Source: Dinghuibacter sp964544695 (GTDB taxonomy: Bacteria; Bacteroidota; Bacteroidia; Chitinophagales; Chitinophagaceae). Taken from it: a DNA stretch of 64,000 nt. A model generated the notes under the pieces. That model was not told the DNA's origin. It did not search any database and saw nothing but the letters and a program-made list of their open reading frames with translations. The stretch lies in NCBI GenBank assembly GCA_964544695.1, contig CAZJDB010000154.1, positions 4,475 to 68,474 of the forward strand, read 5' to 3'. This document shows, piece by piece, positions 17,948-25,072 of the stretch. Made by a program: the position numbers and the translations under genes. Each line of letters begins with the position of its first letter. Position 1 is the stretch's first letter.

Positions 17948-17955
17948 TACCTTTA
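17948..17955 (+). promoter_or_regulatory. possible -7 box of the fRMsr gene
   Basis: TACCTTTA matches TAnnTTTG at 7 of 8 bases and ends only 4 bases before the ATG at 17960. If it is used, the transcript has almost no leader. Confidence 0.4.
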
Positions 17956-17959
17956 CGGC

Positions 17960-18454
17960 ATGTCTGAAGATTTACAAATTGCAGGAGGTACGAAGGAAGA
18001 TCAATATGAATCCCTCCTTCCCCAAATCCGTGGCCTCCTCCAGGGCGAAACCGACATGGTCGCCAACCTGGCCAACGTGGCGGCGGCGCTGAAAGAGCAA
18101 TTCGGATGGCTTTGGGTGGGGTTCTACCTTATAAAAGGGGACACGCTTGTCCTTGGCCCCTTTCAGGGACCCGTGGCCTGCACCCGGATCCGCCATGGAC
18201 GAGGCGTTTGCGGTACCGCCTGGGCGAAGGCGGAAACGCTGATCGTTCCCGACGTAGAAGCCTTTCCCGGGCACATTGCCTGCAGCAGCCTCTCCCGGTC
18301 CGAAATCGTCGTGCCGCTGCTTCAAAATGGAACCGTATGGGGTGTTTTGGATGTGGACAGCGAGGCCCTGGAAGCGTTCGATTCGACAGACCAGGTATAC
18401 CTGGAACGCGTGACGGCCATGCTGGCGGATTCTGGCACGGTTCTTTCCAATTAA
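17960..18454 (+). CDS. msrC: free methionine-(R)-sulfoxide reductase (GAF domain)
   Basis: 164 residues, one GAF domain. The three cysteines of the fRMsr family are all present: Cys74, Cys84 and Cys108 (VACTRI, GVCGTA, HIACSS). They keep the spacing of Cys84/94/118 in the E. coli enzyme. It reduces free methionine-R-sulfoxide with thioredoxin as donor, a cytoplasmic oxidative-stress repair role. It is followed 18 bases later by a YtxH-like gene and may be co-transcribed with it. Confidence 0.88.
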   Translation: MSEDLQIAGGTKEDQYESLLPQIRGLLQGETDMVANLANVAAALKEQFGWLWVGFYLIKGDTLVLGPFQGPVACTRIRHGRGVCGTAWAKAETLIVPDVEAFPGHIACSSLSRSEIVVPLLQNGTVWGVLDVDSEALEAFDSTDQVYLERVTAMLADSGTVLSN

Positions 18455-18472
18455 ATAGAAAATATAAGACCT

Positions 18473-18700
18473 ATGGCATCCAGAAACTCCACTTTTCTCA
18501 TCGGCCTGATGGCCGCCGCGGCCGTAGGCGCCGCCCTGGGACTTTTACTGGCCCCCAAGAAAGGAAGCGAAACCAGAAAGGACATCCAGGATAAGATCAA
18601 CGATCTGTCCGACCAGGTCAAGCGTATATCGAAGAAGGCCAGGCATCAGGTGAACAACCTGCACGACGATTACGTCACAGGGTCTTCAGGTATTCAATAA
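18473..18700 (+). CDS. YtxH-domain small membrane protein
   Basis: 75 residues. One glycine- and alanine-rich membrane helix (about 9-26) is followed by LLLAPKKGSETRKDIQDKI and an amphipathic charged helix, the hallmark of the YtxH/DUF948-like general stress family. The function is not known in detail. Its last 26 bases overlap the convergent cytochrome gene tail to tail. Confidence 0.8.
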   Translation: MASRNSTFLIGLMAAAAVGAALGLLLAPKKGSETRKDIQDKINDLSDQVKRISKKARHQVNNLHDDYVTGSSGIQ

Positions 18701-20054
18701 TGTCGCGCCTTTCTTTTTCAGAAAGCTTGTCACCGAAAGTGTGTCCGTAGTTACCATAACCCGGCAGTGTGGTATTATACACGGTACTCCCCCCGGGCTC
18801 TTTGAAGGTCTTGAACCGGAAGCCCACCGAAAGGAAGTCGTACGCCGTTTTTGTACCGGAAAAGCGACTCCAGTAGGTGGGCCTTTTTTTGCTATCCAGT
18901 ACCCCCTCCAGCGTGGGAACCGAGCCGTTATGGAAATACGGCGCCGTGATCCAGATGCCATCCAGGGGAGGGGCAATGTACCCGTCGAAGGGCACGAGGC
19001 AGGCAGGGTAAGGTCCCTGGCTAAACCAACTGCGGTTGAACCAATCGATGAACTGGGGATACTGGAAATTGCTGATATACAATAAGGAGTCCGTTCGAAT
19101 GATGGATTCAGGGATGAGCAGGTTGGGATAAGATTCATCGGAACCATAAGTTCCGTGGCAGCGGGCGCAAGCCGTATTGAAGAGGACTTTACCCTTAGCG
19201 GCCATTTCGGTATCGACTGGATAAGGGTATTTGGGGGGCTCCAGGGTGAGGAGCCACGCCAGGATATCGGGCGTGTGCCGGTCCACCTCGTTCGCTTCTG
19301 CCGAATCCATGGTGGTCAACAAGTTGCTGGCCATAAGGAACTTTCCGAAGTCGCCACGTCCAAACCCATTATAGAACATCGCGTGTTTCTTTTTCAGGAG
19401 CCACCAGGCCGGTACGTCCGTGGGGATAACACGGTCCGGAATGGAAAGCACGGGTGTATCCCTCCAGTTCAGGGTAACAGGATCCCGATGGGCTGCCAAA
19501 ACTGCCGCCAGGCGATCGGCAATATTTACGCCCCTGATCGGAACGGTAATGGATGGGTAGACGGCAGCGGTTACCCGGATGAAATCCTTGGCGGCCTCAT
19601 ATTTGGCGGAATTTTTCCCCGAAAAGGTTTTGAGAATGGTCTTGAGTTGTTCGGCGTTCGCGCGTTTGTTGAGGGTGAAATCATTGTCCGTGTTTCCAAG
19701 GCCGATGATGAGGCTGTCACCGAATACCTGGGCGTGGCACTGGAGGCAGTTGGGGACTACCACGGTCACCCCGTTAAAAGCCTTTACGGCAGTATAGTTA
19801 TAAGGAATGTCATGGTTGAGGCTGTCCCTTTTGAGAAGGTGTTGCTTGTCGCGACCCAGTGCCATCCGGAATATATCGTAGGGTATACCGCTTCTTAGAT
19901 AGTCCCCGGATACCACATACTGGTACCCAAGCGCCGGATCTCCCTGACGCTGAGGACTTGGGGGTATGTATACGGGCTTGGATTGGGGTAGCTCCACGGC
20001 CCACACGTATAAAACCACGCTGATGAGCAAACCTATGCCGACGGACCTTTTCAT
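18675..20054 (-). CDS. secreted diheme cytochrome c
   Basis: 459 residues with an N-terminal hydrophobic signal or anchor (about 7-20). Two heme-binding motifs are seen: CLQCH (residues 103-107) and CARCH (296-300). The region after the second motif (GTYGSDESYPN, then YFHNGSVPTLEGVL) resembles the cytochrome domain of periplasmic electron-transfer or peroxidase-like proteins. A distal Met ligand for each heme cannot be assigned. No oxidase or dehydrogenase partner is adjacent. It probably transfers electrons in the periplasm. Confidence 0.8.
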   Translation of the reverse strand: MKRSVGIGLLISVVLYVWAVELPQSKPVYIPPSPQRQGDPALGYQYVVSGDYLRSGIPYDIFRMALGRDKQHLLKRDSLNHDIPYNYTAVKAFNGVTVVVPNCLQCHAQVFGDSLIIGLGNTDNDFTLNKRANAEQLKTILKTFSGKNSAKYEAAKDFIRVTAAVYPSITVPIRGVNIADRLAAVLAAHRDPVTLNWRDTPVLSIPDRVIPTDVPAWWLLKKKHAMFYNGFGRGDFGKFLMASNLLTTMDSAEANEVDRHTPDILAWLLTLEPPKYPYPVDTEMAAKGKVLFNTACARCHGTYGSDESYPNLLIPESIIRTDSLLYISNFQYPQFIDWFNRSWFSQGPYPACLVPFDGYIAPPLDGIWITAPYFHNGSVPTLEGVLDSKKRPTYWSRFSGTKTAYDFLSVGFRFKTFKEPGGSTVYNTTLPGYGNYGHTFGDKLSEKERRDIIEYLKTL

Positions 20055-20124
20055 TATGAATTTTAAATGTGTATATTTATTTATAGTCTCTGGTTACGTT
20101 TTAATGCAATTTACTTTTATTCCG

Positions 20125-20553
20125 ATGTATAACACCTACAGTTTCTCCAAATCGGACTATGCTGCCATGTTGCAGCATATGGTCGACCTCCTGCCGGAAT
20201 GGATGTTCTTGTACGATCCATCCGGGGACATGGTGGTTTACCACAATCAAAAGAAGGGAAGATTATTCGATGACCTGGCGCCTGCTCCCGTTACCCTTCG
20301 GCAATTGCTGGGACACAGGGTCCTCGAGGAGGACTGGCCCATCCTGGAGAAGAATGCCCGCCAGTTGCTCAGCCTGGGGGAAGGAGATATTCACGAGATA
20401 CGCTTCCGGGTTCATGCCCGCGACCTGGTCCCTGCGTATCGTTGGTTTTCCTTTCGTCAAAAAGTATTTTTCCAGGACGAAGGTTCGGGCGTCAAGATGA
20501 TCCTATGCCTTACTTCGGAAGTGAAACATCAATATCCCATTTATCTGCAGTGA
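20125..20553 (+). CDS. PAS-like single-domain protein (142 aa)
   Basis: 142 residues from the ATG at 20125; an ATG at 20104 is also possible. The text WMFLYDPSGDMVVYHNQKKG, followed by helical segments and a final strand pair (FRQKVFFQDEGSGVKMILCL), has the shape of a PAS fold without any output domain. It might be a stand-alone sensor or adaptor; ligand and partner are unknown. Its stop overlaps the GTG start of the next small gene (GTGA), so the two are probably translated together. The first 100 bases upstream are AT-rich and likely hold the promoter. Confidence 0.55.
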   Translation: MYNTYSFSKSDYAAMLQHMVDLLPEWMFLYDPSGDMVVYHNQKKGRLFDDLAPAPVTLRQLLGHRVLEEDWPILEKNARQLLSLGEGDIHEIRFRVHARDLVPAYRWFSFRQKVFFQDEGSGVKMILCLTSEVKHQYPIYLQ

Positions 20554-20729
20554 CTTTGGGCGTCTGGAGGCAAATAGCGGAGTATTTATATTTGAAAAAG
20601 CGCGATCCTAACGCGCCTCGTAATTCCTACATCCGTATGATGCACGGGATGAACCGGATTTCCATTTTCGTTTTCCTGGGTTGCCTGTTGTTCATGCTGT
20701 ACAAACTGATCAGGCATTTTTTCCACTAA
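20550..20729 (+). CDS. small one-helix membrane protein (59 aa, DUF6728-like) with GTG start
   Basis: The GTG at 20550 overlaps the preceding TGA (GTGA), giving 59 residues. The text begins LGVWRQIAEYLYLKKRDPN and contains NSYIRMMHGMNRISIF, then a membrane helix (about 37-54) and a short basic end. The YLYLKKRDP plus MHGMNRISIF pattern resembles a small conserved Bacteroidota family that I recall as DUF6728. The ATG-initiated reading from 20442 would run inside the PAS gene and is unlikely. Its last 20 bases overlap the convergent lpxB gene. Confidence 0.65.
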   Translation: MTLGVWRQIAEYLYLKKRDPNAPRNSYIRMMHGMNRISIFVFLGCLLFMLYKLIRHFFH

Positions 20730-21813
20730 ATGCTACGATTTGCCGCGCTGCCTGTGCGGATGCATCTCCATCCTGCTGCAACAACGTTTTCAGGCTTGCA
20801 TAGTCCTCTTTGATTCGCGCGCGATAGGCCTCGTTGTTCAACAGCCTTTCCAACTCGTCACCCACCGTCGTGGGATTCATATCATCTTGTATCAACTCGC
20901 GCACCACGGGCTTGTCCATGATGAGGTTGACCAGCGAAATATATTTCACCTTGATGAGGCGCCTGGCAATCTGGTACGAAATGGGGTCCCCTTTGTAACA
21001 AACGGCCTCGGGGACGCCGAACAGGGCCGTTTCCAGGGTGGCCGTTCCCGAGGTGACCAGCGCCGCCTCCGACTGCAGCAACAGACCATAGGTATTGCCC
21101 CGGATCGATTGCACCCCGGGATAGCCTTGTAAAAATTCCTTGTAGAAATCCTCGTCCAACCCGGGAGCCTTGGCCACAATGAATTGATGGGAGGGAAAGC
21201 GGGTGCTTACGGCTAACATAACCGGAAGTTGTACAGACACTTCTTGTTTACGGCTGCCCGGCAACAAGGCGACGATCGGCTTATCCCCGAGGGGCTTGCC
21301 GGCTTTTGCCGCGGCCACCACTTCCACCAGCGGATGCCCCACATAATCGACCTCATAATCCCAACGCCGGTAAAAGTCCTTTTCAAAGGGCAGGATCACC
21401 AGCATCTTATCCACCGAGGTCTTGATCGATTTGACACGGTTTTCCTTCCAGGCCCAGACTTGGGGGGAGATATAGTAGATCACCTTCAGGCCCTGGTCGT
21501 GAGCCCACCGCGTCAGGCGCAGGTTGAAACCGGGATAGTCGATGAGGATGAGGGCGTCGGGGCGAAAAGCCAGCATATCTTCGCGGGCGAAACGGAGGTT
21601 CCTGAAAATGGTCGGCAGGTTCCGGATGATTTTTACGAAGCCCATAAAGGCAAGGTCCCTGTAATGCTTGACAAGATGGACGCCGGCAGCCGCCATAAGG
21701 TCCCCTCCCCAGCCCCGGAATTCGGCATCGGGATCCAGCGCCTTGATGGCCTTCACCAGGTTGCTCCCGTGCAGATCGCCGGACGCTTCCCCGGCAATGA
21801 GATAGTAGCGCAT
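20710..21813 (-). CDS. lpxB: lipid-A-disaccharide synthase
   Basis: 367 residues from the ATG at 21813, which opens with MRYYLIAGEASGDLHGSNL, the conserved N-terminal element of LpxB. Further in are RGWGGDLM, LIDYPGFN and LLPGSRKQEV, all typical. The enzyme joins UDP-diacylglucosamine and lipid X to make the lipid A disaccharide at the inner face of the cytoplasmic membrane. The start codon shares one base with the stop of the upstream gene (TAATG), and surE lies before that, so the three form an operon. The longer open frame back to 22041 is not needed. Confidence 0.92.
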   Translation of the reverse strand: MRYYLIAGEASGDLHGSNLVKAIKALDPDAEFRGWGGDLMAAAGVHLVKHYRDLAFMGFVKIIRNLPTIFRNLRFAREDMLAFRPDALILIDYPGFNLRLTRWAHDQGLKVIYYISPQVWAWKENRVKSIKTSVDKMLVILPFEKDFYRRWDYEVDYVGHPLVEVVAAAKAGKPLGDKPIVALLPGSRKQEVSVQLPVMLAVSTRFPSHQFIVAKAPGLDEDFYKEFLQGYPGVQSIRGNTYGLLLQSEAALVTSGTATLETALFGVPEAVCYKGDPISYQIARRLIKVKYISLVNLIMDKPVVRELIQDDMNPTTVGDELERLLNNEAYRARIKEDYASLKTLLQQDGDASAQAARQIVAFSGKNA

Positions 21814-22139
21814 TAAAGGAGTTTGATGAGCAGGGCTGCGATGACGTACAGGCAGGTCGTCAGGAAAATGCCCTTGGCCGTGCGGTCCCGGCCCGTATTG
21901 ACGTATAACGTAAAGAGGATCGCATTGGCCAGGAGGGAAAGGCTCGTTACCACCGTCAGGAGGCTGTGCTGGGTCATGAGCTGGTTCAGGAATTCCCGGA
22001 AGGTTATGTAGGACATCTTGATCCAGTAATAGATGCAACATCCCAGACAGGGAGCCAATAACCCCAGCACCATTCCATATCCCACGTGGTCCTGCTTGAA
22101 AAATCTGAACCGGTCCTTTTTGACGCTTACAATTGCCAC
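21813..22139 (-). CDS. small membrane protein between surE and lpxB (about 108 aa)
   Basis: The start is uncertain. The GTG at 22139, overlapping the end of surE by 13 bases, gives 108 residues; an ATG at 22073 gives 86. Three hydrophobic stretches (MVLGLLAPCLGCCIYYW, LLTVVTSLSLLANAILFTL, ILLTTCLYVIAALL-like) suggest an integral membrane protein. A charged stretch RFRFFKQDHVGYG sits before the first helix and argues for the longer form. It is sandwiched without gaps between surE and lpxB. No family name comes to mind. Confidence 0.6.
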   Translation of the reverse strand: MAIVSVKKDRFRFFKQDHVGYGMVLGLLAPCLGCCIYYWIKMSYITFREFLNQLMTQHSLLTVVTSLSLLANAILFTLYVNTGRDRTAKGIFLTTCLYVIAALLIKLL

Positions 22140-22912
22140 GTTTTTTCCAATTGTTGTTTTATGGTATAATTGGTCATGTCGAACTGAACGGGGACCACGC
22201 TCACGTAATTGTTTTGCAAGGCCCATACGTCGGTATCTTTCCCTTCGTCAAAGTTTACGAATTCTCCCGTTAACCAATAATATTTTTTCCCACGGGGATC
22301 CATGCGTTCGTTGAAATCTTCTTCATATTTCGCATAGGCCTGGCGGCAGACCTTCACACCCTGGATCTGATCCATCGGGACCGCGGGGATATTGACGTTC
22401 AGGGAAAGGTGGCGATGGACCTTATCCTTCATCACCTTTTCGACCAGCATGTGGGCATAATACCGGGCGGCCGTAAAGTCCGCTTCGAGGCTATAGTCCA
22501 GGAGGGAAAAACCCAGGGAGGGAATACCCTCGATGGCGGCTTCGATGGCGGCGCTCATGGTCCCGGAATAAATAACGTTGATGGAATGGTTGGGTCCGTG
22601 GTTGATGCCCGACAGGCAAATATCCGGCTTTCGGTGCAGTACCTTATCCACGGCCAGCTTGACACAATCCACGGGGGTGCCGCTGCATTGCCAGGCCTCG
22701 ATGCCATCCATCATCAGGTTCACGGGATCCAGGCGGAGAGGATATCCGATGGTAATGGCGTGCCCCATTCCCGATTGGGGCTTGTCGGGGGCTACGATGA
22801 CGATATGTCCCAAATCCTGTACAGCTTCGACCAGGTTACGGATGCCGGGTGCGGTCACTCCATCGTCGTTGGTCACCAGGATGACCGGTTTTTCTTGCTT
22901 CGATTGTGCCAT
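22127..22912 (-). CDS. surE: 5'/3'-nucleotidase SurE
   Basis: 261 residues. The N-terminal metal site VTNDDGVTAPGI (Asp-Asp pair) and the later SGINHGPN motif are diagnostic. The enzyme removes phosphate from nucleoside monophosphates and is linked to stationary-phase survival. It is the first gene of the surE - membrane protein - lpxB operon. The 150 bases upstream separate it from the divergent repressor gene. Confidence 0.93.
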   Translation of the reverse strand: MAQSKQEKPVILVTNDDGVTAPGIRNLVEAVQDLGHIVIVAPDKPQSGMGHAITIGYPLRLDPVNLMMDGIEAWQCSGTPVDCVKLAVDKVLHRKPDICLSGINHGPNHSINVIYSGTMSAAIEAAIEGIPSLGFSLLDYSLEADFTAARYYAHMLVEKVMKDKVHRHLSLNVNIPAVPMDQIQGVKVCRQAYAKYEEDFNERMDPRGKKYYWLTGEFVNFDEGKDTDVWALQNNYVSVVPVQFDMTNYTIKQQLEKTWQL

Positions 22913-23010
22913 AGTGCAGTTCCTTAGGTTGCGGCGCCCCTTTTGGGGGTCCGCGCCCCGGGCGCATTACGTTGCTAAGATCTTACATTGTTGGGGGTCA
23001 GCCAAATAAA

Positions 23011-23043
23011 TTTGTTTTGTAACTAAAAAAATTAGTATTTTAG
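23011..23043 (+). promoter_or_regulatory. promoter with internal operator of the S24-type repressor
   Basis: TTTG at 23011-23014 and TATTTTAG at 23036-23043 (7 of 8 of the -7 box) are 21 bases apart. Between them the perfect dyad ACTAA-N5-TTAGT occupies 23022-23036. A repressor site between the two promoter elements would block polymerase, so negative autoregulation by the encoded protein is plausible. Confidence 0.5.
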
Positions 23044-23062
23044 CTCCAAATTTCTTAGCAGT

Positions 23063-23818
23063 ATGGCTATCGCCGGAAAAAACCTGAAATTCCTGCGCAA
23101 ATTGCGGGGCTGGACCCAGGAAGAATTCGCCACCCGACTTGGCATCAAACGCTCCTTGCTGGGGGCATATGAAGAAGAAAGGGCCGAACCCAGGACAGAC
23201 GTCCTGGAAGTGGTTTCGGACATTTTCAAGGTCACCCTGGACGACCTGCTTCGCAGTGATATCAGCGAGCAATCCGGAGGGAACTACTTGTCCAAGCGGA
23301 GGCAGCTCAAACTGACCACCGGAACCGAGGCCGTCATCCCTTTCATCCCCGTCAAAGCCGCCGCCGGTTACCTCAGCGGGTACGGAGATCCGGAATTCGT
23401 GGACGAGCTCAATACCTTTACCCTCCCCATGCTGGCCTCCGGAAATTACCGGGCCTTCGAAATCGTCGGAGACTCCATGCTGCCTACCCCCAGCGGTTCG
23501 GTGATCGTGGGAGAAAAGGTAGATGATCCCGAAACGATGCGAAACAACCAGGCCTACATAGTAGTTTCGCGGACCGAAGGGATCGTCTACAAGCGCGTCA
23601 TGAAGAACAACCGCTCCAGGACCAAGGTGACTTTGGTGAGCGACAATCCCGTTTACGAGCCCTACCAGGTGAGCGTAGAAGATATCATGGAAATTTGGCA
23701 GGCTCAGGTGGTCATCACCAAGGTGAGCCCGCAACAACGCTACGACGTCACCTCCCTGAGCAACCTGGTCAGCAACCTCCAGGAGCAGGTCAGCGCCCTC
23801 AAGAAGAAATTGCCTTAA
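23063..23818 (+). CDS. XRE-family regulator with S24/LexA-like C-terminal domain
   Basis: 251 residues. The N-terminal helix-turn-helix (about 7-65) reads RGWTQEEFATRLGIKRSLLGA. The C-terminal half is an S24 fold with VGDSML (Ser138) and VYKRV (Lys177), the serine/lysine pair of LexA-type self-cleavage. A short coiled-coil tail (about 233-250) ends the protein. The Ala-Gly site usually cut in such repressors may be in KAAAGYLSGYG (about 98-108). It looks like a phage-type repressor domesticated as a chromosomal regulator; no phage genes are nearby. Targets are unknown. Confidence 0.82.
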   Translation: MAIAGKNLKFLRKLRGWTQEEFATRLGIKRSLLGAYEEERAEPRTDVLEVVSDIFKVTLDDLLRSDISEQSGGNYLSKRRQLKLTTGTEAVIPFIPVKAAAGYLSGYGDPEFVDELNTFTLPMLASGNYRAFEIVGDSMLPTPSGSVIVGEKVDDPETMRNNQAYIVVSRTEGIVYKRVMKNNRSRTKVTLVSDNPVYEPYQVSVEDIMEIWQAQVVITKVSPQQRYDVTSLSNLVSNLQEQVSALKKKLP

Positions 23819-23893
23819 AGCGGGTCCGCGTCCCCAAGAAGAATTTGCTTTAGTGACAGGATTTTAATTATCTTGGCGGAAATCCTCTGCAAT

Positions 23894-24391
23894 ATGGCCG
23901 CCAACGATCTCCAGGAATCCGAACAAAAGAAACTCACCAGCACGCTGAACGTCACTACTATTTTGACTTTTATCGGCTGTGGTGTAGCCGTGTTGTCCCA
24001 ACTCGTTGCCTTTTTCGGCGCACAAAGCAATTATGACAAAGCCATACAGGCAAGTGCGGATGTGAACAACAATTCGAGCTCGTCCAATTTGGCGAAGTCA
24101 TTGATCGGACCCAAGGTGATTGAAATGTTTCATCGCGAGTTGATTCACAAGACCCCGATCCTGCTCATTGGTTTGGCCGGGGTTGTCTTGTGCCTGATCG
24201 GTGCCATCCTGATGCGCTCCCTGAAAAAAAGAGGATTCCCGATATACGCCGTGGGAGAGTTACTGCCATTTGCGGCATATTACTTTATCCAACCCACAGG
24301 ATTGTCCGCCATGATCGGCATGATGGTTACTGTGGTGGTCGTGATCGTGTTCCTTGGCCTTTACGTTTCCCAACTGAGGTACATGAAATAA
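23894..24391 (+). CDS. hypothetical membrane protein (165 aa)
   Basis: 165 residues from the ATG at 23894. Four hydrophobic stretches are seen: about 20-40, 85-108, 115-135 and 137-158. An Asn/Ser-rich loop (ADVNNNSSSSN) lies between the first and second. I do not recognise the family. Its last 65 bases overlap the convergent pdeM gene, an unusually long tail-to-tail overlap. One of the two ends may therefore have drifted. Confidence 0.6.
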   Translation: MAANDLQESEQKKLTSTLNVTTILTFIGCGVAVLSQLVAFFGAQSNYDKAIQASADVNNNSSSSNLAKSLIGPKVIEMFHRELIHKTPILLIGLAGVVLCLIGAILMRSLKKRGFPIYAVGELLPFAAYYFIQPTGLSAMIGMMVTVVVVIVFLGLYVSQLRYMK

Positions 24392-25031
24392 CGTCGTCGT
24401 TAACGATGGCGAATAACTGGTCTCCGGGACGGCTCTCTACGCGGGCCGTGCCGGTAAAGCGCCCGAATGCGGGCAAAATGGCATAGTCTTTTCCAAAATA
24501 AAAGCATGGAAAACGTAAAGCCTGTTTACCCGCGCCCACCATGGTTATTGCGGGGTGCAGGTGGCCGGTGAACAAATAGTTCCCGGCCGGCGCCTCATCC
24601 ACTGGTGGCTCATGTGTGAATGAGAGTCCTCCCCTTTCCCAAACCCCTTCGTGCACCTCGATACCCGCGTTTACGTACCATTCATCCGTGAGAATATCGT
24701 GATTCCCCCGCACGAGATGTATGTTCAGGTGGGCCAGGTCGTCCCTCCACTTGCGAAAAAGATTCAGCTCCATATTGTCATGGCTGTGAAAGAGGTCCCC
24801 CACGACGAGGAGGTCCCGGGCTCCGAAAAACTGCAGGAGGTGCACGAGCCTCGTCAAATCTTCCTTATATACTTCCTGGGGAACGGCAATACCTGATTTG
24901 CGGAAATGGCCCGTTTTACCAAGGTGGCAGTCGGAGACCAGTAGCGTGTTACTTGATTCCCAGTATATGGCGCGGTGCGGCGTAAGCCAGAGTTGTTCTC
25001 CGGCGATCTTCAATGGCGTCAGTCCCTTCAT
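24327..25031 (-). CDS. pdeM: ligase-associated metallophosphoesterase PdeM
   Basis: 234 residues from the ATG at 25031 (MKGLTPLKIAG); the longer frame to 25193 runs into the helicase end and is rejected. Calcineurin-like motifs are complete: SDCHLGK, GDLFHSHDN, RGNHD, a lone His in FTHEP, and FTGHLHP. This family accompanies the ATP-dependent ligase, helicase and exonuclease in many bacteria as the ligase-associated DNA damage response endonuclease. The C-terminus carries about 20 basic residues beyond the usual end, inside the overlap with the convergent gene. It follows the helicase gene by about 40 bases on the same strand. Confidence 0.85.
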   Translation of the reverse strand: MKGLTPLKIAGEQLWLTPHRAIYWESSNTLLVSDCHLGKTGHFRKSGIAVPQEVYKEDLTRLVHLLQFFGARDLLVVGDLFHSHDNMELNLFRKWRDDLAHLNIHLVRGNHDILTDEWYVNAGIEVHEGVWERGGLSFTHEPPVDEAPAGNYLFTGHLHPAITMVGAGKQALRFPCFYFGKDYAILPAFGRFTGTARVESRPGDQLFAIVNDDVISCTSVGKRKGQGTRSRPPQ

Positions 25032-25072
25032 CCGGCGACAAATATCGGAAATTGCCGTGGCTCCGCGCGGTG

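Noticed and set aside
20442..20549. ATG-less upstream extension of the small membrane gene
   Set aside because: It runs inside the PAS gene in another frame; the GTGA junction at 20550 explains the start better.
22139..22226. Longer start at 22226 for the small membrane gene before lpxB
   Set aside because: The extension lies entirely inside surE in another frame and shows no conserved-looking text.
22967..23737. 256-codon minus-strand ORF over the S24-type regulator
   Set aside because: Opposite-strand shadow; the plus strand has HTH and S24 motifs.
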